From: Micromonospora sp. DSM 45708
GTDB taxonomy: Bacteria > Actinomycetota > Actinomycetes > Mycobacteriales > Micromonosporaceae
NCBI RefSeq assembly: GCF_039566955.1
Contig: NZ_CP154796.1
Location: 1,922,001-1,986,000 of the forward strand
Direction of reading: 5' to 3'
Length of the DNA stretch: 64,000 nucleotides
Shown here: positions 19,690 to 29,347 of the stretch, piece after piece
How positions within the stretch are numbered: position 1 is the stretch's first letter
Layout: every line of letters starts with the position of its first letter
Program-made: the position numbers and the translations under genes
Notes under the pieces: model-generated
The model's database searches: none
What the model saw: the letters and a program-made list of their open reading frames with translations, nothing else
Told to the model about the DNA's origin: nothing

Positions 19690-20069
19690 GAGCCCAGCCT
19701 AACGGCCCCGGCGGTTGCCCACACTGATCGAGAAGCGGAGTTTCACGGTCCGTCTGCCGCGTCAGGACGGGGGCTCCGGCGGCAGCTACCCGCAGACGCG
19801 ATGCCGCTGTGCCGGAGGAGCGTCACGTCGATGAGGTACGTGCCAGACCGGCGAGTCTCTCGATGACCTGGTGCGGCGCATCTCACCTCGTGGCCGACCC
19901 GCCCTCCTTCGCCCTGATCCGAGCGCGGCCCTCCAGGGCGGTCCGGAGGCATGCGTCGATCCGGGATTGAAGATCACGTGATTCGCCCGGACCGGCCGGA
20001 ACTTTTGCCATGAGAACAAAAAGGTAACGATGTATCGACGGAAGTGCTGGTCGTCGCGACGATGGTCGG
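19690..20069. other. Gene-free stretch
   Basis: 380 bases between the divergent HAD phosphatase and CopC-like genes. The last 90 bases are less GC-rich (GAACAAAAAGGTAACGATG) and probably hold the rightward promoter. I see no coding pattern, RNA gene or clear repeat; short open frames here lack family-like sequence. Confidence 0.4.
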
Positions 20070-21947
20070 ATGCGTCGTCTCATCGCTTCACTTGTCCGGC
20101 TGCTCGCCGGCCTCTTGGCTCTGCTGTTCGTGGCGGTCCTGCTCCTCGTGCCGGCGCGGCCGGCGGCGGCGCACGGGACGCTGGCGATGTCCGTCCCTGC
20201 GGCGGGCGCCACGGCGTCGAAGCCGTTGACAGAGGTGCGGCTCTACTTCACCGAGAAGGTCGCCTCCAACGCCCACTTCACCATCACCGTTCCCGGCGGT
20301 GGACGGGTCGATGGCGGCTGGAGTCACGGCGAGCCCCAACCGCTGCCCAAACCGGTCACCGAGTACGTGCTCGTCAACGGGTTGTTCCAGCCACGCGAGT
20401 ACGCCACCGGGTTCCCGGCCGTGGTGACGGTCGCGCACCTGCCGGCGGTGGGGGAGTACACCGCCACGTACCTGTCGGTCGCCTCCGACGGCGAACCGGT
20501 GCGCGGCACGCTGACCTTCCGGTACACGGGCCCGGTGACGGCGGCCCCCAGCGGCTGGCGTCCGCCGACCGACCAACCCGACCCGGCACTGCTGGCGGCG
20601 GTGGCGCAGCACGAGAGCTCCGGGCACGGATCGGGGGCGGCGACCTCCTCGGCACCCGCCCCGGTCGCCGCCCCGCCGTCGCCCGCCGCTACCGCCACTT
20701 CGACCGACGAGGGTGCTGCCGTCCCGATCGGCTGGCTGGGCGCCGGGGTGGCGGTGGTCGCGGTCATCGTCGGTCTGGTGCTGTGGCGACGCCTGCTGAA
20801 CCGGCCGGGTGGAACGCCTGCGCGTCAGCGGGTAGGGACAAGGCAACGGCGGCCCGGCGGCAGCCCCGCCGGCGGTGCGCGTACGCCCGCTCGCGGTCGC
20901 ACCGACCGGCGGGTCCGGTCCTCGCCGAAGGGCCGGAACCTGCCGCCCGTCGCGGTGCCCGTGGACGGCTCACCGCAGCACCCCGCTGCTGTGCTGCCCG
21001 ACCTCGGGGCGAGCAGCACGCGGTTCGCGCTGCTCGTCGGCGCGCTGGTGGTGAGCCTGCTGGCCGGGTTCGGGCTGGGACGCATCGACACCGGCGTGGA
21101 GACCGCCGGCACCGCACGGCCGGCCGCCGTCACCGCACCCGCCGTGACCGGCACGGCCGAGGCGGCCGGGGACGGGCATCGACACGCGGCCGGCGCGGGA
21201 GCGCACACCCACCCGGGCGACGGCGGCACGGACCGCACGCAGGCGACCGGCACCACGGTCAGCGCGGGCGGGTACACCCTGCGGCCCGAGCGGCGCTCCC
21301 AGTCCGCCGGCCGGACCGAGGACTACCGCTTCCGCGTCGTGGGCACCGACGGGCGGCCGGTGACACGCTTCGCCGTCGTCCACGACAAGCCCCTGCACCT
21401 CGTGGTGGTGGGCCGCGACCTCACCGGCTACCAGCACCTGCATCCCAGCATGGCGCCCGACGGCACCTGGAGCGTGCCGCTGACGCTTCCCCGCGCCGGC
21501 ACCTACCGCGTCTACGCGGACTTCTCCCTCCTCGGCCCGGGCGGCGCCGCGACACCGCTGGTGCTCGGCGTCGACCACCACGTCCCGGGCACGTACGCCC
21601 CGGCCACCCCGCCGCCACCGCGACCGCAGGCGACGGCCGGCCCGTTCACGGTGACCTTGGCCGGCACCCCAAAGGTCGGCACCACCGTGCCGATGGCGTT
21701 CGTCGTCGGCCGCGCCGCCAGTACCGGTCCGGTGGCGGTGCAGCGCTACCTCGGCGCGTACGGGCACCTGGTCGTCATCCGGGAGGGCGACCTCGGCTAC
21801 GTGCACGTCCATCCCGAACCGGAACTGGTCAACGGCGCGATCTCGTTCTGGCTCACCGCGCCCGGCGCGGGCCGCTACGCCGCGTTCCTCGACTTCCAGG
21901 TCGACGGCACGGTCCACACCGCCGGGTACACGATCGACGTGGACTGA
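20070..21947 (+). CDS. CopC-like domain protein fused through two membrane segments to a secreted beta-rich metal-associated domain
   Basis: 625 residues. A signal peptide ends at PAAAHGTL, leaving an N-terminal His as in CopC copper-binding proteins; the first 120 mature residues follow the CopC pattern (PLTEVRLYFTEKV; GEYTATYLSVASDGEPVRGTLTF). The canonical DGH histidine of the copper site is Glu here. A proline/alanine linker and a membrane helix (GWLGAGVAVVAVIVGLVLW) follow, then a basic region, a second helix (FALLVGALVVSLLAGFGLG), and a His-rich outer part with PLHLVVVGRDLTGYQHLHP and YVHVHPE. That C-terminal domain is frequent in actinobacterial copper-linked membrane proteins. A copper-handling role is likely but altered. 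The Shine-Dalgarno is weak. Confidence 0.8.
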   Translation: MRRLIASLVRLLAGLLALLFVAVLLLVPARPAAAHGTLAMSVPAAGATASKPLTEVRLYFTEKVASNAHFTITVPGGGRVDGGWSHGEPQPLPKPVTEYVLVNGLFQPREYATGFPAVVTVAHLPAVGEYTATYLSVASDGEPVRGTLTFRYTGPVTAAPSGWRPPTDQPDPALLAAVAQHESSGHGSGAATSSAPAPVAAPPSPAATATSTDEGAAVPIGWLGAGVAVVAVIVGLVLWRRLLNRPGGTPARQRVGTRQRRPGGSPAGGARTPARGRTDRRVRSSPKGRNLPPVAVPVDGSPQHPAAVLPDLGASSTRFALLVGALVVSLLAGFGLGRIDTGVETAGTARPAAVTAPAVTGTAEAAGDGHRHAAGAGAHTHPGDGGTDRTQATGTTVSAGGYTLRPERRSQSAGRTEDYRFRVVGTDGRPVTRFAVVHDKPLHLVVVGRDLTGYQHLHPSMAPDGTWSVPLTLPRAGTYRVYADFSLLGPGGAATPLVLGVDHHVPGTYAPATPPPPRPQATAGPFTVTLAGTPKVGTTVPMAFVVGRAASTGPVAVQRYLGAYGHLVVIREGDLGYVHVHPEPELVNGAISFWLTAPGAGRYAAFLDFQVDGTVHTAGYTIDVD

Positions 21948-22231
21948 AGCCTCATGTCCGGCGCGCCGGCGGTCAACGACAGCAAGACCGTCGAGCTGGC
22001 CCCAGATCGCGGCGATCCTCGACGACCCGGTTCGACAGCGATGGTCGCGCACACCGGTGGGACCAGGCTCGACGCGCTTGTCGAATCCCGGCATTGCCGA
22101 TCCAGCCTGGTGCGCTGTGTGGCGACGTCACCGGGATAATTGCCCGGCGCGGGACTGTAGGACGGACGGTGCAACTCCTGATCAAGGAGCAGCACCCGGT
22201 CGCGCAGGCCCGCGGCGGACAAGCCGGTCGG

Positions 22232-22265
22232 GGGGCCCCGGCCACCTGACGGCGGCCGGGGCCCC
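22232..22265 (-). terminator. Strong hairpin terminator after the multidomain gene
   Basis: A perfect 12-bp stem, GGGGCCCCGGCC paired with GGCCGGGGCCCC, with a 10-base loop. It begins 4 bases past the stop of the leftward 1597-residue gene. There is no T-run, as usual in actinomycetes. Confidence 0.8.
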
Positions 22266-22268
22266 GGT

Positions 22269-25200
22269 TCAACAGACGTACATGGTCTTCTGGCCCACGG
22301 ACGCCGCTTCGTCGGTCAGCGGTACGGTCAGATACTCCGTGCCGCTGGTCAGCAACTGGTTCTGATAGCCGGGGCTGCCGATGATGTTTTCGTAGGTGCC
22401 GGTCTGCATCCGGCAGTCCTGGTGGGCGTACATCGCGCCGACCATGCTGCCCTCCGCCCTGTTCTCGGTCGCGGGGATCATCAGCAGCCGGGTGCTCAGC
22501 GGAGAATTCTCCCCACCGGTGAAGAAGTCCCAGGCGCCGCCCTCCTCGGAGGTGTAGAACGGATATTCGTCGCACTGGTCTTCGGGCCGCGTCGTCGGGC
22601 AGGAGGTCTGGCCGTACGGTGCGTTCATGAACCAGCTACGGGAGAGCACCTTGAACTTCTCCGTCGTGCCGTTGACGTAGCGTAGCTGCACCCAGGGCGG
22701 GTTGGCGTCGATCGCGGCGTCGTCGTTGCGGGCGGCTCCGCGGGCGTCGAAGGCGGTGGGAAACAAGATCGGTTTGGACAGGCAGGGGTTGCCGACGATC
22801 CCGCCGCGCCGGGTCAGGTCGAGGCAGCGTTCGGCGGCGAGTTCCGCCTGGTGGTCGGTGACGATCCACCTGCCCTTGGTGTCGGTCGGCGCGCGCTTCG
22901 CCGAATAGTCGAGGATGCGTTTCTTGATCGCCGCCACGTCCTCCGCCCGCGGGCGCCGGGCGTCCGCGAACGCCGCGGTGAGCAGGTCGGCGAAGCCCTG
23001 CTGGCCGCGGGCGGTCGGGTGGAAGGTGCCGGTGCCCGGCGTCTTCTCCCCGCTGCCGTCGGTGGACGTCGAGGTGACCGCGTTCAGCCACCGGTAGCCG
23101 TCGTCGCCACCGCACGCCCACTTCTTCTGCCCGCTGTTGCCGACGCTGATCGCCGCCGTGGTGTGGACGTAGCGGATGTCCACCCCCTCGGCGCGCAGGT
23201 CGCCGACGACCCGCGCGATGGCGATGGAGATGCGACCGGCCATCGCGTTGAGGAACAGCCGGGCCTGCGAGCCGATGTTGTAGCAGGCGTTGTTGCCTTC
23301 CTCGTTGGCGAACATCTGTGGGTAGCCCACGACGAAGATCTGGGCGTTCGGGGCGGCGGTGTGGATCGCCCGGTAGGTGGCCTTCAGCTTTGCCGGCAGC
23401 CAGTCCCGAATGACCTTCGTTTGGTAGTCGCGCAGGGGTTCGGGGTCGACGACGCCGTTCGACCGGGTCAGCCGGTAGTTCGGCCCCGAGCAGTCGTTCA
23501 GCGTGGCGATGCACCCGGTGAGCACGTCGGAGAACCGGGCGTCGTTGCCGCCGATCGAGATCGACACGTGCGTGGTCTCCGGGTCCAGCCAGCCCTGCTC
23601 CACCTGGGTCAGCTCGCCCCAGCGGTCGACCGCCTGTCCCCAGTCGGTGTGTCCCGCCGTGTCGGAGGCGGCCGGCGGAACGTTGACCGCGTCGCGGGTG
23701 ACGGCCGTGGTGGTCGCGCCCGAACAGGCGAGGAAGCCGAAGCTGCCCCAGCTGTACTTCGTCGACATCTGTTCGATTGTGTAGTGGTCGTTCGGGAAGT
23801 CCCGGACGGAGTCGCGGCCGGGATCATGCACCAGACGGGGGTACGCGCCGGCCGTCGACCGGTGGCAGGCGTCGACGCTGGAGCCCTTCGTGCCGTTGGT
23901 CCGCTTGAGGTCGCTGTTGCGGTCGTACGGCGCCACGCCCTCGCCCGACGAGTAGGAGTCGCCCAGCGCGACGTACCGGGGCATGCCGCCGACCTCCTCG
24001 GGCACGCCGGGCGGCGACGGGCTGGGCCAGCTGAACGCCACCGCGTCGAAGATGATGCTGTCGTCGCCGGTGCCGTCCTTGGCCACCGTGGTCAGCGAGA
24101 CCGAGGGCTGGCCCCGGAAGTTGAAGGTGCCCAGGTCGACCCACTTGTTCTGCTGCCAGGTCTGGTTGATCACCCGGTACCGGGTTTCGCCGTTGCCCAG
24201 ATCGATTGTGTACTTCGCCTGTTGCGTCCAGGCGCCGAACTCGGGCACGAACACCTGGACCCGCCGCCAGCCGGTGCCGGTCTCGTTCAGCCGCCAGGTG
24301 CCGGTGACCTTGAGGTTTCCGCCCTGGGCCGCCTGGGTCCGGGTGCTGGCCCGCCAGTAGTGGCCGCCGTAACCGCCGCCGACCTGGTGGAAATCGATCT
24401 TCGACGGGTAGGTGCCGTTGGCCACCCCCGTGAAGGAGAGCTGGAACGTACCCTGGTTCTGCAGCTGTCTGCCGCACGACCGCGGCGAGGGCGAGCCGAG
24501 CGGAACGTTGTCGACCACCTTGGCGCCGGCGGCGAGGTCGCCGCCGCTGTCCTGGCAGTGCGGCGGGTAGCTGATGCCGTCGCTCTCGCAGGCCGTCTGG
24601 CCGGCCGTCGTGCACCACGGGTAGCCCGGGTCGAACCGGATCTGCTCGTGGCCGCAGGTGTCGCAGACGACTCCCGGCGGCGCCTTCCACCCGACCGCGG
24701 AGTGGGCCCAGCACCTTAGGTCGTACAGGCCAGCGGTGTTCTTGTGCAGACACGGACCGGGCTTCTCGCTGCTGACGTCCGGATCGTTCGGCTGCACGGA
24801 GGCGTACGGATCGCATTGGTTGGTGGTGTCGCAGAAGGTCTTCAGCGGGGGCTTGACCTTGGGCTTGTCCTCGCTCAGGTTCCACCAGGCGTAGTTGAAG
24901 CCGGGCCGCTCGACGCCCGGCGACTCGGTCGCGGAGATCGGATTGCCGGCCCAGCCGAGCACCTTCTCCGGGTACGGCCAGTTCTGCGGCGTGCGAGCGT
25001 CGTCGTACGTGGTCATGAACGGGTGCCGGAGCGGGTCGTACCTGGGGTTGATCGGATTGTTGAGCCACCCGACGCCCCACGGGTCGGTTTCGTTCTTCTT
25101 CGGGTAGAAGCCCGAGTTGTACGCCCACACCGCGTAGAACCAGTTCTCGAGCGCGGACGGATCGGCGTTGTGCACCCGCAGCCCCGCCGCGTACGTCTGG

Positions 25201-27062
25201 TTCCACTTCTCCTGCAAGATCTTCAACCCGTACGCGATGTTCGCAGCGAAGTCGAGCGCGACCGCCCGCTGGGTCTGGAACGGCAGCGAGACCTCGACCT
25301 TGTTGCCGTTGGCGTCGGTCTTCTCGTGGCCCGCCAGGCGCATGCCGTCGGTCGCCTGGGTGAGCCCGTAGCCGCAGTCGGCCTTCGTCCAGTCGATGTC
25401 CCAGTCGTCCAGCGAGGTGGCGTTGTAGATGTCGCGCCCGTAGTAGTTGCCCATCAACGGGTTCGCCGGCACACCGGGCAGCGCGAACTTCGACGCCTGC
25501 CACATGTTGGATTCCTGCGTGATGATGCCCAGCATGATCTGCGCCGGCACCCGGCCACCGTTCGCCAGCGGTGGCGCCGGGAACAGCGTCTGCGGCTCGT
25601 ACGCCGGCATGCCGTAGCCCTTCCAGTTTGCCGGGCGTGAGGCCGCGTCATTGAGCCGGCCGAAGACCGCCTGGTCGACCGCCCACTCCACATTGCGCGG
25701 CTTCGGCTGCACGGTCTGGTTCGCCAGGTCGTTGCGCGGCACCGAGCAGTAGCGGTCCGCCTCGACCGGTTCGGTCGAGGCGTCGGCCGCGATCCGGGAG
25801 CGGGGCGCGGTGGCCGTGGCCGCGGCGCCGAGCGTCGGATGGGTGGCTCGGCCGGCGATCGCCTCGGGTCCGACCACCTCGGGGCTCACCTCGAAGGTGA
25901 GCGACGTGCCGGTCCTGGTCACCGTCGCTGTGACGGCGACGTTGCGGGCCACGCTCGGGTCGCCGCCCTGGGTTCGCGGGTCGCCCGCGCCGGCCGCCTT
26001 GACCTGGGTGAGCGCCAGGTCGCCGCGGGTGGACAGCTCACTGTCGCGGGGGACGGCGATCCGGCGCACGGCGGCGGGCAGCGCGGACACGTGCGCCGGC
26101 CGGCCGGTGATGAAGGTCCGGCCGCCGTCGCCGCGGGCCAGGCCGACATCGGCCGCGCGGCCGCGCGCGAGCTCCCGCACGGACCGGCCGACGGCCCGCT
26201 TCACCCGGGTCTGCTGGCCGTCGGAGTCCATGAAGATGACGCCGCCGGCGGCGTCGGGCGCCAGCCGGAACGGCACCCCGGTCGCCGCGACGGACCGGGT
26301 CACCCTGCCGGTCCTCGCCACCGAGACCAGCCCGCCGGCAGCCGCCGCGACGATGCCGTCCTTGACCGGGACGGGGGAGCTCAACTCGGTGTTCAGCAGG
26401 ATCGGCTTGGACAGCGTGCGCGCCGCCGCGTCCACGGTGAACAGCCGGCTCCGCGGCGCGGTGGACTTCGGGTCCTCGCGGTTCTCGCCGCCGAGCTGGG
26501 AGAGCACCGCCTGCTCGCCCGCGCCACAACCGGGGTTGAAGTAGGCGAGCGACGACTGCACCGGCAGCTTGGTGACCTGGCGCGTCTTCAGGTCGACGAC
26601 CGCGGTGAACCCGCCGCGGTCGAACAGCTCCGCCTTGTTGGTGAAGGTGCGGGGTGCGTACACCACGACCAGCCGGCGACCCGAGCCGGTCACGCAGGCG
26701 TTGCCGATCCACAGGTCGACGTCGAAGCCCGGCTCGGCGAGGCTGGCCGCGGTCTCCCAGGTGTAGCCGGTGGCCGCCGTGGCGGTGAGAATGTGGAAGC
26801 CGTTGGCGTCGCCGGAGGTCGTCCAGATCCGGTCCGCGGAGCCGCGCCACCCCTTCGGCAGAACCCGGTCCCGGTCGCCGGGCGCGACGCGATCGGCCTG
26901 CCCGGCCGCCGCCGGGGCCGCCGCTGCCGCCGGCGCGGATGGCGGGGCCGCCGCCGGTTCGGCCCGGGCCACTGCCGACAGTGCCGGGCCGGAAAGCAGC
27001 GCAACGGCGGCCACGGCGGCCACCACCGCCTTGCCGGCCGTCAATAACGTTCCTGTCTTCAC
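22269..27062 (-). CDS. Secreted multidomain hydrolase: lytic-transglycosylase-like, golvesin-like, SGNH hydrolase and NucA/NucB-like parts
   Basis: 1597 residues from the GTG at 27062, preceded by GGAGGGAG; the longer frame before it is noncoding. After a signal peptide (about 1-34) come some 450 residues with no motif I recognise. Residues about 480-720 resemble lytic transglycosylases (MLGIITQESNMWQAS; CGYGLTQATDGM). Residues about 895-1007 resemble the golvesin-type carbohydrate-binding domain, ending IIFDAVAFSW. Residues about 1029-1370 are an SGNH esterase/lipase: GDSYSSGEG, GGND and FHPTARG carry the catalytic Ser, oxyanion residues and His. Residues about 1490-1570 match NucA/NucB nucleases (CDEYPFYTSEEGG; PATENRAEG). 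The combination suggests attack on cell walls and released DNA, by a secreted, cysteine-rich enzyme. Confidence 0.85.
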   Translation of the reverse strand: MKTGTLLTAGKAVVAAVAAVALLSGPALSAVARAEPAAAPPSAPAAAAAPAAAGQADRVAPGDRDRVLPKGWRGSADRIWTTSGDANGFHILTATAATGYTWETAASLAEPGFDVDLWIGNACVTGSGRRLVVVYAPRTFTNKAELFDRGGFTAVVDLKTRQVTKLPVQSSLAYFNPGCGAGEQAVLSQLGGENREDPKSTAPRSRLFTVDAAARTLSKPILLNTELSSPVPVKDGIVAAAAGGLVSVARTGRVTRSVAATGVPFRLAPDAAGGVIFMDSDGQQTRVKRAVGRSVRELARGRAADVGLARGDGGRTFITGRPAHVSALPAAVRRIAVPRDSELSTRGDLALTQVKAAGAGDPRTQGGDPSVARNVAVTATVTRTGTSLTFEVSPEVVGPEAIAGRATHPTLGAAATATAPRSRIAADASTEPVEADRYCSVPRNDLANQTVQPKPRNVEWAVDQAVFGRLNDAASRPANWKGYGMPAYEPQTLFPAPPLANGGRVPAQIMLGIITQESNMWQASKFALPGVPANPLMGNYYGRDIYNATSLDDWDIDWTKADCGYGLTQATDGMRLAGHEKTDANGNKVEVSLPFQTQRAVALDFAANIAYGLKILQEKWNQTYAAGLRVHNADPSALENWFYAVWAYNSGFYPKKNETDPWGVGWLNNPINPRYDPLRHPFMTTYDDARTPQNWPYPEKVLGWAGNPISATESPGVERPGFNYAWWNLSEDKPKVKPPLKTFCDTTNQCDPYASVQPNDPDVSSEKPGPCLHKNTAGLYDLRCWAHSAVGWKAPPGVVCDTCGHEQIRFDPGYPWCTTAGQTACESDGISYPPHCQDSGGDLAAGAKVVDNVPLGSPSPRSCGRQLQNQGTFQLSFTGVANGTYPSKIDFHQVGGGYGGHYWRASTRTQAAQGGNLKVTGTWRLNETGTGWRRVQVFVPEFGAWTQQAKYTIDLGNGETRYRVINQTWQQNKWVDLGTFNFRGQPSVSLTTVAKDGTGDDSIIFDAVAFSWPSPSPPGVPEEVGGMPRYVALGDSYSSGEGVAPYDRNSDLKRTNGTKGSSVDACHRSTAGAYPRLVHDPGRDSVRDFPNDHYTIEQMSTKYSWGSFGFLACSGATTTAVTRDAVNVPPAASDTAGHTDWGQAVDRWGELTQVEQGWLDPETTHVSISIGGNDARFSDVLTGCIATLNDCSGPNYRLTRSNGVVDPEPLRDYQTKVIRDWLPAKLKATYRAIHTAAPNAQIFVVGYPQMFANEEGNNACYNIGSQARLFLNAMAGRISIAIARVVGDLRAEGVDIRYVHTTAAISVGNSGQKKWACGGDDGYRWLNAVTSTSTDGSGEKTPGTGTFHPTARGQQGFADLLTAAFADARRPRAEDVAAIKKRILDYSAKRAPTDTKGRWIVTDHQAELAAERCLDLTRRGGIVGNPCLSKPILFPTAFDARGAARNDDAAIDANPPWVQLRYVNGTTEKFKVLSRSWFMNAPYGQTSCPTTRPEDQCDEYPFYTSEEGGAWDFFTGGENSPLSTRLLMIPATENRAEGSMVGAMYAHQDCRMQTGTYENIIGSPGYQNQLLTSGTEYLTVPLTDEAASVGQKTMYVC

Positions 27063-27420
27063 GGGTCTCCCTCCATTACGAGCGCAGTGCGCAGTGAAAA
27101 CAATGGAGGGCCATGTTCTGGCCGCACGCCGACGGCGGACCACACCTTTAACCCGAGCGCGAAAGGTGTGCCCGGCGAGTCTCGGGTGCGTCACTTGTGG
27201 CGTGGAAAATCCACTGCCGTAACTCGCAGCTAGTCGGGACGCAATGACCCCGGCTGCCCTCACCGCTCGTTTAAGCCTTGGCTGAAACCTCTTGCCGCTG
27301 CCATATGCCAGTACCGAGGATCGCCACGTGCCGACCGGTGAAGGCACTTTTCTTTTCCCCACCTGGAACGTTTGCGCACCTGCGAATGGCATTCCACGTA
27401 CTACGAAAGGGAGTCAGTTC
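27063..27420. promoter_or_regulatory. Divergent promoter region of the multidomain hydrolase and DUF2690 gene
   Basis: 358 bases between two divergent secreted-protein genes. It is noticeably less GC-rich around 27090-27150 and 27280-27420, as expected of promoters. Leftward Shine-Dalgarno GGAGGGAG and rightward AAAGGGAG frame it. I found no convincing riboswitch or operator. Confidence 0.5.
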
Positions 27421-27894
27421 ATGCACGACACGACCCGCCGCTGGATCGGCCTCGTGGCCGCTGCCATCACCGCGACCACCGGGCTGGTGGCGACCACCAC
27501 CGCACCGGCCCAGGCCATCACGTTCTACGAGGGGCACTCGCCCGAGGAGTACTTCACCGGCAACAACGGGATCAGGTACCGGTGCACCGACGACGCACTG
27601 ACGGCCCGGGAGGCGTACCTGCCGGGCGGCGGGCCACTGATCGCGGAGTTGCGCTACAGCCCGCGCTGCCGCACGGCGTGGGCCCGCGGCAAAGCGAACT
27701 ACGACGTCCGGGTCGACGGCTTCTACGCCAACGGGCAGTACCGCACACACGCCGACGCGGGCCGCAATCCCGGTGCGCCCTCCACCGCCGTGCACTGGAC
27801 CGTGATGCTCGACGACGCCGGCCTGCTGGCCAGAGCCTGCACCGCCTGGGGCGACAACAACGAGTACGAGGAGTACTGCACCAGCCGGTACTGA
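27421..27894 (+). CDS. Secreted DUF2690-like protein
   Basis: 157 residues, ATG preceded by AAAGGGAG. A Sec signal peptide ends near APAQA. The mature part has the DUF2690 pattern: a cysteine in IRYRCTDDALTAREAY, then AELRYSPRCRTAWAR, and further cysteines at the end (RACTAWGDNNEYEEYC). The function of the family is not known. It is followed by a strong hairpin terminator shared with the convergent ArsR-type gene. Confidence 0.82.
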   Translation: MHDTTRRWIGLVAAAITATTGLVATTTAPAQAITFYEGHSPEEYFTGNNGIRYRCTDDALTAREAYLPGGGPLIAELRYSPRCRTAWARGKANYDVRVDGFYANGQYRTHADAGRNPGAPSTAVHWTVMLDDAGLLARACTAWGDNNEYEEYCTSRY

Positions 27895-27913
27895 GATCCA
27901 CCGGACAACAGCG

Positions 27914-27947
27914 GCGGCCCGCACACCGACCACCGGGTGCGGGCCGC
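27914..27947. terminator. Bidirectional hairpin terminator
   Basis: A perfect 11-bp stem, GCGGCCCGCAC with GTGCGGGCCGC, and a 12-base loop, 20 bases past the DUF2690 stop. It lies between convergent genes. Confidence 0.75.
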
Positions 27948-28129
27948 GTCGGTTGCCACGGTGGCGTGGGCGACCCCGGTCAGACCGACGAACATGGCGA
28001 GCGTCCGCCGGCCGTGCCAGGTGGCGTAGCCGCCAGCCATCCCGGCCGCACAGTTGCGGGGGGCAGCATGCGCGGACCGGCACCGCCCGGCGACGGAGGT
28101 CGCGCCCCGGTGACCGGCGGGGGCGGAGC

Positions 28130-29143
28130 CTACGCCGCGGGACCCGCGGCGACGTCGATCGGCGCGCGTCGACGCGGGGTGTCGTCGAGCATCGCCGCGC
28201 CGAGTGGGGTGATCGTGTGCAGCACCGCCTTACCGATGCGGGTGGTTTTGATCAGCCGGGCGTCGCGCAGCACGGCGGTGTGCTGGCTGATCGACGCCGC
28301 GCTCACTCCGACGCGTCCGGCCAGCTCCGAGGTGGTCTGACCATCGCCGATGGCCTCCAGCACGTCCGCGCGGGTCGGCCCGATGAGGGCGGCGAGGGCG
28401 CTCGGCCCGGAGGGCCGCGCCGCGTCCAGGTGCCGGGTCAGGTCGTGTTCGACCGGATACACCAGCACCGGCGTGAGGTTCGGGTCCCGCAGCGTGTCGG
28501 GAGTCTTCCAGGACAGGTAGGACGGCACCAGCAGCAGCCCGCGGCCGTCGAGGTGGATCGACTGGGTGGACGGCACATCGACCACGAGCGCCGGCGGCTC
28601 CCAGCGCATCATCGGCCGGAAGCTCTTCAGCAACCCCTCACCACCGTGCTCCAGCAGCACCCGCGCCCGCCGCGCCCGGTCGGCGTCCACGTGCGCCCGT
28701 GCCTCCGCCCAGAACGGGGCGACCGCGACCGCGAACTGTGACCGCATCGCCCCGGCCAGGCGGCCGAGCACCTCGCCGTCGCCGTCGGCGAGGCCCCGCA
28801 TCCAGGACGGCAGTGGCCCACCGAGGCGGGCGAGCTGCTCCATTTCGGCGCGGAGCCGGGCCGTCGGGGTGCGCAGCAGGGCCTCGATCGCGTGCGGCAG
28901 ACCGAGCCCGCCCTCGGCCGGGGTGAGGAAATCCGGATAGTAGGCACCGTTCACCAGGGGCCGGAGCATTTCCAGATCGGCGGGTCGCATGGCGGGCACG
29001 GCCCGCCGGCGCCAGCGCCCGAAGACCGCCGCCGGCCCCGGGCGGTCGAGGCGGAACACGCTGAAGACCGTCTCCCACATCGGATCGGGTGCCGCGGCCA
29101 CGCGGACCCGCCCGAGATCCTCCGCCGTGAAGTAGATGCGCAA
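28130..29143 (-). CDS. ArsR-type winged-helix transcriptional regulator with N-terminal DUF5937-like domain
   Basis: 337 residues from a TTG start, with GGGAG six bases upstream. The first 230 residues form a domain typical of actinobacterial two-part ArsR relatives (starts RIYFTAEDLGRVRVA). The C-terminal 90 residues are the winged helix: GPTRADVLEAIGDGQTTSELA, then the recognition helix GVSAASISQHTAVLRDARLI, then the wing with HTITPLG. No metal-binding cysteines of classical ArsR are seen. The target is unknown. It is convergent with the DUF2690 gene and upstream of the PGRP gene on the same strand by gene order, not by transcription. Confidence 0.88.
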   Translation of the reverse strand: MRIYFTAEDLGRVRVAAAPDPMWETVFSVFRLDRPGPAAVFGRWRRRAVPAMRPADLEMLRPLVNGAYYPDFLTPAEGGLGLPHAIEALLRTPTARLRAEMEQLARLGGPLPSWMRGLADGDGEVLGRLAGAMRSQFAVAVAPFWAEARAHVDADRARRARVLLEHGGEGLLKSFRPMMRWEPPALVVDVPSTQSIHLDGRGLLLVPSYLSWKTPDTLRDPNLTPVLVYPVEHDLTRHLDAARPSGPSALAALIGPTRADVLEAIGDGQTTSELAGRVGVSAASISQHTAVLRDARLIKTTRIGKAVLHTITPLGAAMLDDTPRRRAPIDVAAGPAA

Positions 29144-29347
29144 CGAGGCTCCCGATGACGCATGTGAATGCCGTGAGCTCGCGGCAGTCTAGCCTTGGCA
29201 TATCGGAGCGCACCACCCTCGTGCGCAGGGTGCGACACGAGCTTCGTTACCTTCGAGGCGATTGTGTCGGTCCCGTGCCACGAAACGTTACCTCGGGCGC
29301 GTCTCCGGTTCGTCGGCGTTGCCGCACGGCGGTCACCGCCACCGGCG

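Noticed and set aside
27945..27965. Partial match to the LacI operator (CGGTTGCCA)
   Set aside because: Only one half matches, it lies after a terminator and no promoter follows.
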